Shown piece by piece: positions 25,933 through 35,477 of a stretch of DNA of 64,000 nucleotides (position 1 is its first letter; each line of letters starts with the position of its first letter). The position numbers were made by a program, and so were the translations under genes. Origin of the DNA: Rhodovulum adriaticum (GTDB lineage: Bacteria; Pseudomonadota; Alphaproteobacteria; Rhodobacterales; Rhodobacteraceae); assembly GCF_004345735.1 (NCBI RefSeq), contig NZ_SLXL01000001.1:443876-507875 (forward strand), in the 5' to 3' direction. The notes below the pieces were generated by a model. That model was not told the origin of the DNA. It saw only the letters and a program-made list of their open reading frames with translations, and made no database searches.

Positions 25933-26433
25933 ATGCCGCGCACCCTGTCCCTGACCCTGCCTACCGAGGATGCGACCCGGTCGCTGGCCTGCGGCCTGGC
26001 CGGGGTGCTGGGGCCGGGCGATACCGTGTTGCTGGCGGGGCCGATCGGCGCGGGCAAGACCGCCCTGGCCCGCGCCCTGATCCAGGCCGCGCAGGAAACC
26101 GCGGGCGCCGCGCCAGAGGACGTGCCCTCGCCCACCTTCACGCTGGTACAGACCTATGCAGCGGGCGATCTGGAGGTCTGGCACGCCGACCTTTACCGCC
26201 TGACCCACCCCGACGAAGTGCTGGAACTGGGCCTGGATGAGGCGTTTTCCACCGCCCTGTGCCTGATCGAATGGCCCGACCGGCTGGGCAGCCTGGCCCC
26301 GCACGGGGCGCTGACAATCACGCTGACCCCCGGTGAGGCCGAACAGACGCGCGAGGCGCGGTTCACCTTTGCCGATCCGGCCTGGGCCGCGCGCCTGGCC
26401 CCGGTCCTGTCGCAAGGGGCGCAGGATGGCTGA
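25933..26433 (+). CDS. tsaE: tRNA t6A synthesis ATPase
   Basis: A 166-residue ATPase that works with TsaB, TsaD and TsaC to make threonylcarbamoyl-adenosine at tRNA position 37. It has Walker A AGPIGAGKTALARAL (GPIGAGKT at 36-43), the switch region DVPSPTFTLVQTY, EVWHADLYRL and the C-terminal IEWPDRLG, the classic YjeE signatures. ATG 25933 follows the PAS gene by 42 bases. The last eight bases overlap the amgK start. Its partner tsaD is found at the right edge of the window, 37 kb away. Confidence 0.95.
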   Translation: MPRTLSLTLPTEDATRSLACGLAGVLGPGDTVLLAGPIGAGKTALARALIQAAQETAGAAPEDVPSPTFTLVQTYAAGDLEVWHADLYRLTHPDEVLELGLDEAFSTALCLIEWPDRLGSLAPHGALTITLTPGEAEQTREARFTFADPAWAARLAPVLSQGAQDG

Positions 26434-27439
26434 GCGGAACGCAGATGCCTTTCTGTCCGGCGCAGGCTGGGGCGCGGCACAGCGCGCGCCTTTGGCAGGC
26501 GATGCCTCCAACCGCCGATATGAACGGCTGACCGGCGGGCCGGATGGGGCGGGTGCGGTTCTGATGGACGCCCCCCCACAGCGTGGGGAGGACGTGCGCC
26601 CCTTTACCGCCATCGCGCGCCACCTGTCGGGGCTGGGCCTGTCGGCCCCCGCGATCCTGGCAGAGGATGCGGAAAACGGGTTCCTGCTGCTGGAGGATCT
26701 GGGCGACGCCCTGTTCGCCCGTGTGATCCCGCGCCACCCCGCGCTGGAACCGACGCTGTATGCCGCCGCCGTGGATCTGCTGGCCGATCTGCACCGCGCG
26801 CCGCCGCCCGGCATCCTGCCCGCCTATGACGCGGACCTGATGGCCGATCTGGCCTGCCTGCCGTTCGACTGGTATCTGCCCGCCCTGGGCCGTCCCGCCC
26901 CGGCCGGTGCGAAACAGGCCTTCGCCGCGGCGATCCGGGCGCAACTGGCCCGCCACGCGCCCCCCTCTGTGCTGGTGCTGCGCGACTATCACGCGGAAAA
27001 CCTGATCTGGCTGCCCAGCCGGACCGGCACGGCCCGCGTGGGGCTGCTGGATTTTCAGGACGCGATGGTGGGCCACCCCGCCTATGATCTGGTCTCGCTG
27101 CTGGAGGATGCCCGCCGCGACGTGCCCCCGCCCCTGCAGGCGCACATGCTGGACCGCTACATCGCGGCCAGCGGCGCCGATGCGGGCGCGTTCCGCCGTG
27201 CCTATGCCCTGCTGGGCGCGCAGCGCAACCTGCGTATCCTGGGCGTCTTTGCCCGGCTGTGCCTGCGGGACGGCAAGCCCAGCTATCTGCCGCTGATGCC
27301 GCGCGTCTGGGGGCACTTGATGCACGATCTGTCCCACCCCGCGCTGGCCGGTCTGCGCAGCCTGGTGCTGCGCCACTTGCCCGAACCCACCCCTGCCCTT
27401 TGCCACCGGATCGCCCGCCGATGCAGCCCCAGGCCCTGA
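26426..27439 (+). CDS. amgK: N-acetylmuramate/N-acetylglucosamine kinase
   Basis: An aminoglycoside-phosphotransferase-fold kinase of 337 residues that phosphorylates MurNAc or GlcNAc at C1 in cell-wall sugar recycling. Conserved parts are LAGDASNRRYERLTG, FLLLEDLGDALFAR, the catalytic VLRDYHAENLIWL and LLDFQDAMVGHPAYDLVSL with the metal-binding Asp. Start ATG 26426 lies inside the end of tsaE. The next gene starts 19 bases before its stop and encodes the uridylyltransferase MurU. This AmgK-MurU pair lets cells bypass de novo UDP-MurNAc synthesis, as shown in Pseudomonas and Caulobacter. Confidence 0.87.
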   Translation: MAERNADAFLSGAGWGAAQRAPLAGDASNRRYERLTGGPDGAGAVLMDAPPQRGEDVRPFTAIARHLSGLGLSAPAILAEDAENGFLLLEDLGDALFARVIPRHPALEPTLYAAAVDLLADLHRAPPPGILPAYDADLMADLACLPFDWYLPALGRPAPAGAKQAFAAAIRAQLARHAPPSVLVLRDYHAENLIWLPSRTGTARVGLLDFQDAMVGHPAYDLVSLLEDARRDVPPPLQAHMLDRYIAASGADAGAFRRAYALLGAQRNLRILGVFARLCLRDGKPSYLPLMPRVWGHLMHDLSHPALAGLRSLVLRHLPEPTPALCHRIARRCSPRP

Positions 27440-28113
27440 TGCTGTTTGCCGCCGGGTTCGGCACGCGGATGGGGGATTTGACCCGCAGCCGCCCGAAACC
27501 GCTGATCCCGGTGGCCGGGCGGCCGCTGATCGATCACGCGCTGGACCTGTGCGACGCGGCAGGCGTGGGCCGTGTGGTGGTCAACACCCATTACCTGGCC
27601 GATCAGATCCACACCCACCTGTCCGGGCGGCCCGGCATCGCGATTTCGCACGAAGCGCCGGACATCCTGGATACCGGCGGCGGGCTGCGCCATGCCTTGC
27701 CCCTGCTGGGGGCAGGGCCGGTGTTTAGCCTGAACAGCGATGCGGTCTGGACCGGGCCGAACCCGCTGGATCAGTTGCGCGCGGAATGGGATGGCGCGCG
27801 GATGGACGGGCTGTTGCTGTTGGTGCCGCGGGACCGGGCGCGTGGGCATGGGGGGACAGGCGATTTCATCCCCGATGCGGCAGGGCGGCTGACGCGCGGC
27901 CCCGGCGCGGTCTATTCCGGGGCACAGATCCTGAAACCCGACCTGCTGGCCGATATCCGCGACAGTGCCTTTTCCCTGAACCGGCTGTGGGACAGCATGC
28001 TGGCCCAGGGGCGGCTATACGGTGTGCTGCACCGGGGCGGCTGGTGCGATGTGGGCCACCCCGGCGGCATCACCCAGGCAGAGGCCATGCTGGCAGAGGC
28101 CCGCGATGACTGA
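27421..28113 (+). CDS. murU: N-acetylmuramate 1-phosphate uridylyltransferase
   Basis: A 230-residue nucleotidyltransferase making UDP-MurNAc from MurNAc 1-phosphate. It begins MQPQALMLFAAGFGTRMGDLT; the LFAAGFGTRM loop, SRPKPLIPVAGRPLIDHALD, DTGGGLRHALPLLG and FSLNSDAVWTG form the sugar-nucleotidyltransferase site. The start is ATG 27421; a shorter reading from MLFAAG is possible. It overlaps amgK by 19 bases and addB by 8 (ATGACTGA). The pairing with the kinase makes the assignment firm even though the fold alone would allow other sugar phosphates. Confidence 0.86.
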   Translation: MQPQALMLFAAGFGTRMGDLTRSRPKPLIPVAGRPLIDHALDLCDAAGVGRVVVNTHYLADQIHTHLSGRPGIAISHEAPDILDTGGGLRHALPLLGAGPVFSLNSDAVWTGPNPLDQLRAEWDGARMDGLLLLVPRDRARGHGGTGDFIPDAAGRLTRGPGAVYSGAQILKPDLLADIRDSAFSLNRLWDSMLAQGRLYGVLHRGGWCDVGHPGGITQAEAMLAEARDD

Positions 28114-31045
28114 CGCGCCCAAACTGTTCGGCCTGCCCCCCGGCGTGGATTTCCCCCGCGCCCTGCTGGACGGGCTGGCCGCGCATATGGAGGATGCGCC
28201 GCCCGAGGCCATGGCCCGGGTCGAGCTGTGGGTAAACACCCAGCGGATGCGCCGGCGCCTGCACGAACTGCTGGCCGAGGGGTCGCCGCGCCTGTGGCCG
28301 CGCATCCGGCTGATTACCGACCTGGCCCGGCACCCCGTGCTGGCCGATCTGCCCCCGCCCGTGCCGCCCCTGCGCCGCCGGCTGGAACTGGCGCAACTGG
28401 TCGCTGCGCTGCTGGACCGCGCGCCCGACCTGGCCCCGCGCAGCGCCCTGTTCGACCTGGCCGACAGCCTGGCCGCCCTGATGGATGAGATGCAGGCCGA
28501 GGGCGTGGCCCCGCAAACCCTGCACGATCTGGACGTGGGCAACCTGTCGGCCCACTGGGCGCGGGCGCGGGCCTTCGTCACGCTGGTAGAGGAATATCTG
28601 GGCCCCGAGATGGACCAGAACCCCGGCGCAGGCGCACGCCAACGGATCGCGGTTCAGCGTCTGGCCGCGCAGTGGCGCAGCGACCCGCCCGACCACCCGG
28701 TGATCGTGGCCGGATCGACCGGGTCGCGGGGGGCGACGGCGCTGTTCATGGCGGCGGTGGCGCGCCTGCCGCAGGGCGCGGTGGTGCTGCCCGGTTTCGA
28801 TTTCGACATGCCCGCGCCGGTCTGGGCCGGGCTTAACGATGCGCTGGCCGCCGAGGATCACCCGCAATACCGCTTTCGCCGGATCATGGACATGCTGGAC
28901 AGCGGCCCCGATGCGGTGCGCCCCTGGCCCGCCGCGCCCGCGCCCCCCAGCCGCGAACGGAACCGGCTGGTCTCGCTTGCGCTGCGGCCGGCGCCCGTCA
29001 CCGATCAGTGGCTGCAAGAGGGGCCCGCCCTGCCGCCCCTGGCCCCCGCCACGCAAGACCTGACATTGGTCGAGGCGCCCTCACCCCGGGCTGAGGCCAG
29101 CGCCATCGCCCTGATCCTGCGCGAGGCGGTTGAAACCGGCACGCGCGCCGCGCTGATTACCCCCGACCGGATGCTGACCCGGCAGGTCACCGCCGCGCTG
29201 GACCGTTGGGGCATCCGCCCCGATGACAGCGCCGGGCTGCCGCTGCCGCTGTCCCCGCCGGGCCGGCTCCTGCGGCAGGTGGCGGCGCTGTTCGGACAGC
29301 CGCTGACCGTGGGCGCGCTGCTGGCGCTGCTGAAACATCCGCTGGCGGCCTCGGGCGGCGGGGCGCGCGGGCCGCACCTGTTGTGGACACGTGAACTGGA
29401 ACTGCACCTGCGCCGCCATGGCCCGGCCTTTCCCGATGGGGCGGCGTTGCGCGACTGGGCCGGGGGCGGGCCGCAGGACGGGCGCGCGGACTGGGCCGAC
29501 TGGCTGGCCGACACGCTGGACGGGCTGGACCGCGCTGGCACCGTGCCGCTGACCGCCCATGTCGCGCGGCACCTGTCGCTGACCGAACGGCTCGCCGCCG
29601 GGCCGGGCGGCGCGGACACCGGCGCGCTGTGGACCGGCACCGCCGGGGAACAGGCCCGCGCCGCCTGCGATGCCCTGATGGCCGAGGCTGCGGCAGGGGG
29701 TGAGATGTCGCCCGCCGACTATGCCGATCTGCTGCACAGCGTGTTGCAGGATGGCGAGGTGCGCGACGCCATCGCCCCCCATCCCGACGTCATGATCTGG
29801 GGCACGCTGGAGGCCCGCGTTCAGGGCGCCGATCTGGTGATCCTGGCCGGCTTGAACGAGGGCAGTTGGCCCGCCATGCCCGCCCCCGACCCCTGGCTGA
29901 ACCGGCAGATGCGGGCGCAGGCCGGTCTGCTGCTGCCGGAACGTCAGATCGGGCTGGCCGCCCATGATTTTCAGCAGGCCATCGCCGCGCCCCGCGTGGT
30001 GCTGACCCGCGCGATCCGCGATGCCGAGGCGCAGACCGTTCCCGCCCGCTGGCTGAACCGGCTGACCAACCTGATGGCGGGCCTGCCCGGCCCCGGCGGC
30101 CCGGACGCATTGCAGGCGATGCGCGACCGCGGGCAGCGGTGGCTGGACATGGCCGCCGCGCTGGACCGGCCCGACCGTGCGGTGCCCCGCGCGCCCCGCC
30201 CCGCCCCGTGCCCGCCGGTTGCCGACCGGCCCGGCGGGCTGTCGGTCACCGGGGTGGAACGGCTGATCCGCGATCCCTACGCGGTCTATGCGCGCTACAT
30301 CCTGCGCCTGCGCCCGCTGGACCCACTAGAGCAAGAGGCCGACGCCCCCCTGCGCGGCACCATCCTGCACAAGGTGCTAGAGGCGTTCCTGGACCAACCG
30401 ATCGAGCCCGACCCCGCGCAGGCCCAGGCCCGGCTGATGGCGCTGACCGATGCGGTGTTGCAGGACCACGCCCCCTGGCCCGCCGCGCGGGTGTTGTGGC
30501 GCGCCCGCATGGCCCGCGCCGCGCCAGATTTCATCGCCGGGGAAATCGCGCGGCAGGCGCAGGCCCGGTGCCTGGCGCGCGAGCGCGACGGGCGGGTCAC
30601 GCTGCCCGACGGCTTTACCCTGTCGGCGCAGGCCGACCGGATCGATCAGCGCGGCGATGGCGGCCTGGTGGTCTATGACTACAAGACCGGCACGCCCCCG
30701 ACCCTGAAAACGATGGAACTGTTCGACAAGCAATTGCTGCTGGAGGCCTGCATCGCCGAACGCGGCGGGTTTCAGGACATCGCCGCCGCGCCGGTGGATC
30801 ATGTCGCCTATATCGGGCTGGGCAATCCGCCGAAAACGGTCATGAACCCGCTGGAAAACGACCTGACCACCCAGACCTGGGACGATCTGGTGCGCCTGGT
30901 CGCCCGTTATGGGGATCGCGAGCAGGGCTATACCGCCCGCGCCCGCGTGCAGCGGCGCGAGGACGTGACCGATTACGACCTGCTGTCGCGCCATGGCGAG
31001 TGGGATGAAACCGACGCGCCCGAACCGCAGGAGGTCGGGGAATGA
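28106..31045 (+). CDS. addB: Double-strand break repair protein AddB, alphaproteobacterial type
   Basis: The 979-residue partner of AddA in the helicase-nuclease that resects DNA ends for RecA. N-terminal helicase-like parts (LWPRIRLITDLARHP, VIVAGSTGSRG) lack an intact Walker lysine, as expected for the alphaproteobacterial form. The middle contains VMIWGTLEARVQGADLVILAGLNEG, the typical AddB/RecC-like motif. The C-terminal PD-(D/E)XK nuclease has LSAQADRIDQ and VVYDYKTGTPPT (around 855-865). ATG 28106 overlaps murU; addA starts at the stop by ATGA. Confidence 0.94.
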   Translation: MTDAPKLFGLPPGVDFPRALLDGLAAHMEDAPPEAMARVELWVNTQRMRRRLHELLAEGSPRLWPRIRLITDLARHPVLADLPPPVPPLRRRLELAQLVAALLDRAPDLAPRSALFDLADSLAALMDEMQAEGVAPQTLHDLDVGNLSAHWARARAFVTLVEEYLGPEMDQNPGAGARQRIAVQRLAAQWRSDPPDHPVIVAGSTGSRGATALFMAAVARLPQGAVVLPGFDFDMPAPVWAGLNDALAAEDHPQYRFRRIMDMLDSGPDAVRPWPAAPAPPSRERNRLVSLALRPAPVTDQWLQEGPALPPLAPATQDLTLVEAPSPRAEASAIALILREAVETGTRAALITPDRMLTRQVTAALDRWGIRPDDSAGLPLPLSPPGRLLRQVAALFGQPLTVGALLALLKHPLAASGGGARGPHLLWTRELELHLRRHGPAFPDGAALRDWAGGGPQDGRADWADWLADTLDGLDRAGTVPLTAHVARHLSLTERLAAGPGGADTGALWTGTAGEQARAACDALMAEAAAGGEMSPADYADLLHSVLQDGEVRDAIAPHPDVMIWGTLEARVQGADLVILAGLNEGSWPAMPAPDPWLNRQMRAQAGLLLPERQIGLAAHDFQQAIAAPRVVLTRAIRDAEAQTVPARWLNRLTNLMAGLPGPGGPDALQAMRDRGQRWLDMAAALDRPDRAVPRAPRPAPCPPVADRPGGLSVTGVERLIRDPYAVYARYILRLRPLDPLEQEADAPLRGTILHKVLEAFLDQPIEPDPAQAQARLMALTDAVLQDHAPWPAARVLWRARMARAAPDFIAGEIARQAQARCLARERDGRVTLPDGFTLSAQADRIDQRGDGGLVVYDYKTGTPPTLKTMELFDKQLLLEACIAERGGFQDIAAAPVDHVAYIGLGNPPKTVMNPLENDLTTQTWDDLVRLVARYGDREQGYTARARVQRREDVTDYDLLSRHGEWDETDAPEPQEVGE

Positions 31046-34000
31046 AACGCGATCCGGCCAGCGAACGGCAGGTGCAGGCCGCCGATCCCGGCAATTCGAC
31101 CTGGCTGGGGGCGAATGCGGGGTCCGGCAAGACGCGGGTGCTGACCGACCGGGTGGCCCGGCTGTTGCTGGACGGGGTGGCGCCCCAGCGCATCCTGTGC
31201 CTGACCTATACCAAGGCCGCCGCCAGCGAGATGCAGAACCGCCTGTTCCAGCGGCTGGGCGGATGGGCCATGCTGGACGATGCGGCGCTGCGGGACGAGT
31301 TGCACAAGCTGGGGTTGGACGGCGCCATCGCCCCCGACACCCTGCGCGAGGCGCGGCGCCTGTTTGCCCGTGCGATCGAAACGCCGGGCGGGCTGAAGAT
31401 CCAGACGATCCACTCTTTCTGCGCGGGGCTGCTGCGGCGCTTTCCGCTGGAATCGGGGGTGTCGCCGCAGTTCACGGAAATGGACGACCGCGCCGCCAAA
31501 CGCCTGCGCGCCGATATCGTTCAGGACATCGCCGACGGCCCGGATCGCGACGCACTGGCCGGGCTGGCGGCGCTTTATACCGGGGCGGATCTGGACGCGC
31601 TGACCGGGGAAATCGTGCGCCACCGCGACGCGATCCCCCTGCCCCCGGATGCCGATGCGATCTGGTCCAGCCTGGGCCTGCCACGCGGCATGGACGCAGC
31701 CGCGATCCTGCGCGGCGTGTTCACCGCCGATGTGGCGCCCCTGATGGCGCGGGTGATCCCGGCCTTACAGGCCGGATCGACCAATGACCACAAGGCCGCG
31801 GCGAAACTGGCCCCGCTGGATTTCACCGCCCCCGACATGGCCACACTGGCGGCGCTGGAGGGGCCGTTGCTGTTCGCCTCTGGCGCCAAGGCCGGGCAGG
31901 CCAAGATCGGCAGCTTCCCCACCAAGGACACGCGCACAGCCCTTGGCCCCGATCTGCCCGCGCTGGAGGATCTGATGCAGCGCGTCGAAACCGCCCGCAC
32001 GCAGCGGCTGGCACTGGCCGCGGCAGAACGCACGCTGGCGCTGCACAGGTTCGCCGCGGCCTTCTTGCCGCGTTATGCGGCGCGCAAACAGGCCCTTGGC
32101 TGGCTGGATTTCGACGACCTGATCCTGCGCGCCCGCGACCTGCTGACCGATCCGGGCGTCGCGCAATGGGTACTGTTCCGGCTGGACGGCGGGCTGGACC
32201 ATATCCTGGTGGACGAGGCGCAGGATACCAGCCCCCCGCAATGGGCGGTGATCGAGTTGCTGGCGCAGGAATTCACCGCCGGTCAGGGCGCGCGCGCGGA
32301 TGTTGAACGCACGATCTTTGTCGTGGGCGACAAGAAACAGTCGATCTATTCGTTTCAGGGGGCCGATCCGGGCGGGTTCGACCGGATGAAGGATCTGTTC
32401 GCCGACCGGCTGGGCGCCATCGGCCGGGACTTGAACGCACTGAGCCTGGAATATTCCTTCCGCTCGGCCCCGGCGATCCTGTCGCTGGTCGACGAAACCT
32501 TTCCCCCCGGGGCGCGCGACGGGCTGGACCCGCAGATGACGCACCGCGCCTTTCACGCGGATCTGCCGGGGCGGGTGGATCTGTGGCCGCTGATCGAAAA
32601 GACGCCCGATCCCGATCCCGGCCATTGGGCCGACCCGGTGGACAGCCGCGCCGATACCCATCACAGCGTGCAACTGGCCCGCCGGGTGGCCGGGGAAATC
32701 CGCGCGATGATCGACCGGGGCGAAACCCTGGCGCGCAAGGATCGCGACGGCCAACTGATCCGCCGCAGGGTAAGCGAAGGCGACATCCTGATCCTGGTGC
32801 AGCGCCGATCTGCCCTGTTTCACGAGATCATCCGCGCCTGCAAATCCGAGGGGCTGGAGGTCGCCGGCGCCGACCGGCTGAAGATCGGCGGCGAACTGGC
32901 GGTGCGCGACCTGACCGCGCTGCTGTCCTGGCTGGCCCTGCCAGAGGATGACCTGTCGCTGGCCTGCGCGCTGCGCTCGCCCTTGTTCGGCTGGGATGAG
33001 GGCACGCTGTACCGGCTGGCGGCGAAACGGTCCGAACGCCACCTGGCCCAGGCCCTGCGCAACGCCGAATGGGCCTGCGCCGATACGGTGGCAATCCTGG
33101 ACGATCTGCGGGGAGAGGCGGATTTCCTGCGGCCCTACGAAATGCTGGATCGTATCCTGACCCGCCATGACGGGCGGCGGCGGCTGGTGGCGCGCCTGGG
33201 CGAAGAGGCCGAAGACGGGATCGACGCGCTGCTGTCCCAGGCGCTGGCCTATGAACGGCTAGAGGTGCCCTCGCTGACCGGGTTCCTGGCCTGGATCGCC
33301 CGCGAAGAGGTCGAAATAAAACGCCAGCTGGATTCCGGCGGTGACCGGCTGCGGGTGATGACGGTGCATGGCGCCAAGGGGCTGGAGGCGCCCATCGTCA
33401 TCCTGCCCGACACCGCCAAGCGCGACATCCGCATCCGGGACGAATTGTATGACCTGCCCGGCCTGGGCATGGCGTGGAAGACGCCCTCGGACGCCCGCCC
33501 GCCCGCGCTGGAGGCTGCGCACCAGACCCGCGTCGCGCGTGAACGCCAGGAACGCGCGCGGCTGTTATACGTTGCCATGACGCGGGCGGAACAATGGCTG
33601 ATCGTGGCGGCCGCGGGCGAACTGTCGAAAGAGGACGACGACTGGTACAGCCAGGTGCAGGCCGGGATGGGCCGCTGCGGTGCGGGCGGGCACGATTTCG
33701 CCTTTGGCCGCGGGCTGCGGCTGGAACAGGGCGATTGGGATGGCCCCGCGCAGGCCACGGACACCACCGCCCCGCAGCGACCGGCCCCCCTGCCCGGCTG
33801 GGCGCGCGCCCCGGCCCCCACACCTGCCCGGCCACCCGCGCTGCTGAGCCCGTCCGATCTGGGCGGCGCCAAGGTGCTGGCGGGTGAGTCCGACGGGCTG
33901 GCCGCCGAGGCCGCGATGGCGCGGGGCACCTGGCTGCACCTGCTGCTGGAACACCTGCCCGGCACCGACCCGGCAGACCGTCCCGCGCTGGCCCGCGCCC

Positions 34001-34419
34001 TGCTGGCCGCCTGCGACCCGCCCGCACCAGAGGCCCAGCACGCCCCCCTGCTGGCAGAGGCGACCGCCCTGCTGGACGATCCCGCGCTGACCCATGTCTT
34101 TGCCCCTGGCACCCTGGCCGAGGTGGACCTGCACGCCCCCATCGCCGGGCGCACCTTGCGCGGCACGGTGGACCGGCTGATCGTGGATGCGGACCGGGTG
34201 CTGGCGGTGGACTTCAAGACCAACGCCCTGGTCCCCGACACCCCCGCCGATTGCCCCGAGGGCCTGTTGCGGCAGATGGGGGCCTATGCCGCCGCGCTGG
34301 CGCAGGTTTATAGGGGCCGAGAGATCGAAACCGCGATCCTATGGACACGGACCGGGCGGCTGATGACGATCCCGTGCACCCTGGGGGCCGAGGCGCTGGC
34401 CCGGGCAGCCCTGCCTTGA
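31042..34419 (+). CDS. addA: Double-strand break repair helicase-nuclease AddA
   Basis: A UvrD-family helicase with a C-terminal nuclease, 1125 residues. Motif I is GANAGSGKTRVLTDRVARL (Walker A at 25-31), Ia LCLTYTKAAASEM, motif II DHILVDEAQDTSPPQW, III VVGDKKQSIYSFQGADP, V TVHGAKGLEAPIV and VI LLYVAMTRAEQWLIV. The C-terminal nuclease keeps LRGTVDRLIVDAD and LAVDFKTNA. It forms the AddAB complex with the upstream product and is coupled to it by an ATGA overlap. The operon tsaE-amgK-murU-addB-addA is continuous. Confidence 0.96.
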   Translation: MKRDPASERQVQAADPGNSTWLGANAGSGKTRVLTDRVARLLLDGVAPQRILCLTYTKAAASEMQNRLFQRLGGWAMLDDAALRDELHKLGLDGAIAPDTLREARRLFARAIETPGGLKIQTIHSFCAGLLRRFPLESGVSPQFTEMDDRAAKRLRADIVQDIADGPDRDALAGLAALYTGADLDALTGEIVRHRDAIPLPPDADAIWSSLGLPRGMDAAAILRGVFTADVAPLMARVIPALQAGSTNDHKAAAKLAPLDFTAPDMATLAALEGPLLFASGAKAGQAKIGSFPTKDTRTALGPDLPALEDLMQRVETARTQRLALAAAERTLALHRFAAAFLPRYAARKQALGWLDFDDLILRARDLLTDPGVAQWVLFRLDGGLDHILVDEAQDTSPPQWAVIELLAQEFTAGQGARADVERTIFVVGDKKQSIYSFQGADPGGFDRMKDLFADRLGAIGRDLNALSLEYSFRSAPAILSLVDETFPPGARDGLDPQMTHRAFHADLPGRVDLWPLIEKTPDPDPGHWADPVDSRADTHHSVQLARRVAGEIRAMIDRGETLARKDRDGQLIRRRVSEGDILILVQRRSALFHEIIRACKSEGLEVAGADRLKIGGELAVRDLTALLSWLALPEDDLSLACALRSPLFGWDEGTLYRLAAKRSERHLAQALRNAEWACADTVAILDDLRGEADFLRPYEMLDRILTRHDGRRRLVARLGEEAEDGIDALLSQALAYERLEVPSLTGFLAWIAREEVEIKRQLDSGGDRLRVMTVHGAKGLEAPIVILPDTAKRDIRIRDELYDLPGLGMAWKTPSDARPPALEAAHQTRVARERQERARLLYVAMTRAEQWLIVAAAGELSKEDDDWYSQVQAGMGRCGAGGHDFAFGRGLRLEQGDWDGPAQATDTTAPQRPAPLPGWARAPAPTPARPPALLSPSDLGGAKVLAGESDGLAAEAAMARGTWLHLLLEHLPGTDPADRPALARALLAACDPPAPEAQHAPLLAEATALLDDPALTHVFAPGTLAEVDLHAPIAGRTLRGTVDRLIVDADRVLAVDFKTNALVPDTPADCPEGLLRQMGAYAAALAQVYRGREIETAILWTRTGRLMTIPCTLGAEALARAALP

Positions 34420-34444
34420 CGGGGCGGGGCACGCTACTTACCTT
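34416..34444 (+). promoter_or_regulatory. Candidate trxA promoter at the addA stop
   Basis: TTGACG, 17 bases, TACCTT. The -35 is 5 of 6 but overlaps the addA stop codon, and the -10 is weak (3 of 6). It would allow trxA to be made independently of the repair operon. Confidence 0.3.
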
Positions 34445-34479
34445 CCGGCATCGAATTCAGGTTCCCAAGGAGAGACCAG

Positions 34480-34800
34480 ATGGCAACCCAAGCCGTGAGC
34501 GACGACACCTTCGACGCCGAGGTGCGCAATTCCGACATCCCCGTCGTCGTCGATTTCTGGGCCGAGTGGTGCGGCCCCTGCAAGCAGATCGGCCCGGCAC
34601 TGGAAGAGCTGTCGGACGAACTGGCGGGCAAGGTCAAGATCGTCAAGGTCAACGTGGACGAGAACCCCTCCAGCCCCGCCCAGATGGGCGTGCGCGGCAT
34701 CCCGGCGCTGTTCATGTTCAAGGACGGTCAGGTGGTTTCCAGCAAGATCGGCGCCGCGCCCAAGGCCGCGCTGCAAAGCTGGATCGAGGAATCGATCTGA
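34480..34800 (+). CDS. trxA: Thioredoxin
   Basis: The 106-residue general disulfide reductant. The active site is [17 protein letters not shown], with WCGPC at 30-34, then [22 protein letters not shown] containing the cis-proline (GIPALFMF). The C-terminal [12 protein letters not shown] is standard. AGGAGAGACC precedes ATG 34480. It stands 60 bases downstream of addA and ends before a strong terminator, so it is probably transcribed both with the repair operon and from its own promoter. Confidence 0.96.
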   Translation: MATQAVSDDTFDAEVRNSDIPVVVDFWAEWCGPCKQIGPALEELSDELAGKVKIVKVNVDENPSSPAQMGVRGIPALFMFKDGQVVSSKIGAAPKAALQSWIEESI

Positions 34801-34823
34801 TCCGCCTGTCACAAGACTGAGAC

Positions 34824-34852
34824 AAAGGGGCGCCATCGGCGCCCCTTTTTGT
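34824..34852 (+). terminator. Strong intrinsic terminator after trxA
   Basis: AAAGGGGCGCC - ATC - GGCGCCCCTTT with a run of TTTTT then GTT. This is the best terminator in the window and cleanly ends the tsaE-to-trxA transcript. Confidence 0.93.
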
Positions 34853-34860
34853 TGCGCGCC

Positions 34861-34888
34861 TTGTGGGGCAGCATTCGCTGCATATATC
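34861..34888 (+). promoter_or_regulatory. Candidate hslV promoter, possibly heat-shock type
   Basis: TTGTGG, 16 bases, TATATC. The wider context CCTTGTGG and CATATAT also resembles RpoH-type promoters. It ends 28 bases before the hslV ATG. Confidence 0.45.
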
Positions 34889-34916
34889 GGCCCGGACGGA
34901 TATCAGGGGGACCCAC

Positions 34917-35477
34917 ATGGCGGAAAACGACTTTCCCGGCTGGCACGGCACCACGATCATCGGCGTGAAACGCGGCGATCAGGTGGTCATCGCAGGTGAC
35001 GGACAGGTCAGCCTGGGCAACACCGTCATCAAGGGCACCGCGCGCAAGGTGCGGCGCCTGTCGCCCGGCGGCTATGACGTGGTGGCGGGGTTCGCCGGGT
35101 CCACCGCGGATGCCTTTACCCTGCTGGAGCGGCTGGAGGCCAAGCTGGAGGCCATGCCCGGCCAGTTGCAGCGCGCCGCCGTGGACCTGGCCAAGGACTG
35201 GCGCACCGACAAGTACCTGCAAAAGCTGGAGGCGATGCTGATCGTCAGCGACGGCGCGGAGCTGTATGTGATCACCGGCGCGGGCGACGTGCTCGCCCCG
35301 GAACATGACGTGGCCGCCATCGGGTCGGGCGGCAATTTCGCCCTGGCCGCGGCGCGCGGGCTGATGGAGAAGACCGAGCTGTCGGCCGAAGAGATCGCAC
35401 GAAAGGCGATGGCGATCGCGGCCGATATCTGCGTCTACACGAACGGCAACCTGACGGTGGAGACGATTTCGAAATGA
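34917..35477 (+). CDS. hslV: ATP-dependent protease HslUV, peptidase subunit
   Basis: A 186-residue threonine peptidase forming two stacked six-membered rings capped by HslU. The N-terminus [19 protein letters not shown] is processed before the catalytic Thr at residue 12 (HG-TT). [21 protein letters not shown] and the C-terminal [17 protein letters not shown] complete the family signature. Start ATG 34917. It ends at an ATGA that is also the start of the NYN-like gene, which separates it from hslU. Confidence 0.95.
   Translation: MAENDFPGWHGTTIIGVKRGDQVVIAGDGQVSLGNTVIKGTARKVRRLSPGGYDVVAGFAGSTADAFTLLERLEAKLEAMPGQLQRAAVDLAKDWRTDKYLQKLEAMLIVSDGAELYVITGAGDVLAPEHDVAAIGSGGNFALAAARGLMEKTELSAEEIARKAMAIAADICVYTNGNLTVETISK

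Noticed and set aside
24607-26814. Large minus-strand open frame opposite the PAS gene, tsaE and amgK
   Set aside because: It is a mirror frame caused by high GC, with composition rich in Gly, Arg, Gln and no motif.
31765-33168. Long minus-strand frames inside addA and addB
   Set aside because: They have no recognisable domain and lie wholly opposite well-supported coding sequence.
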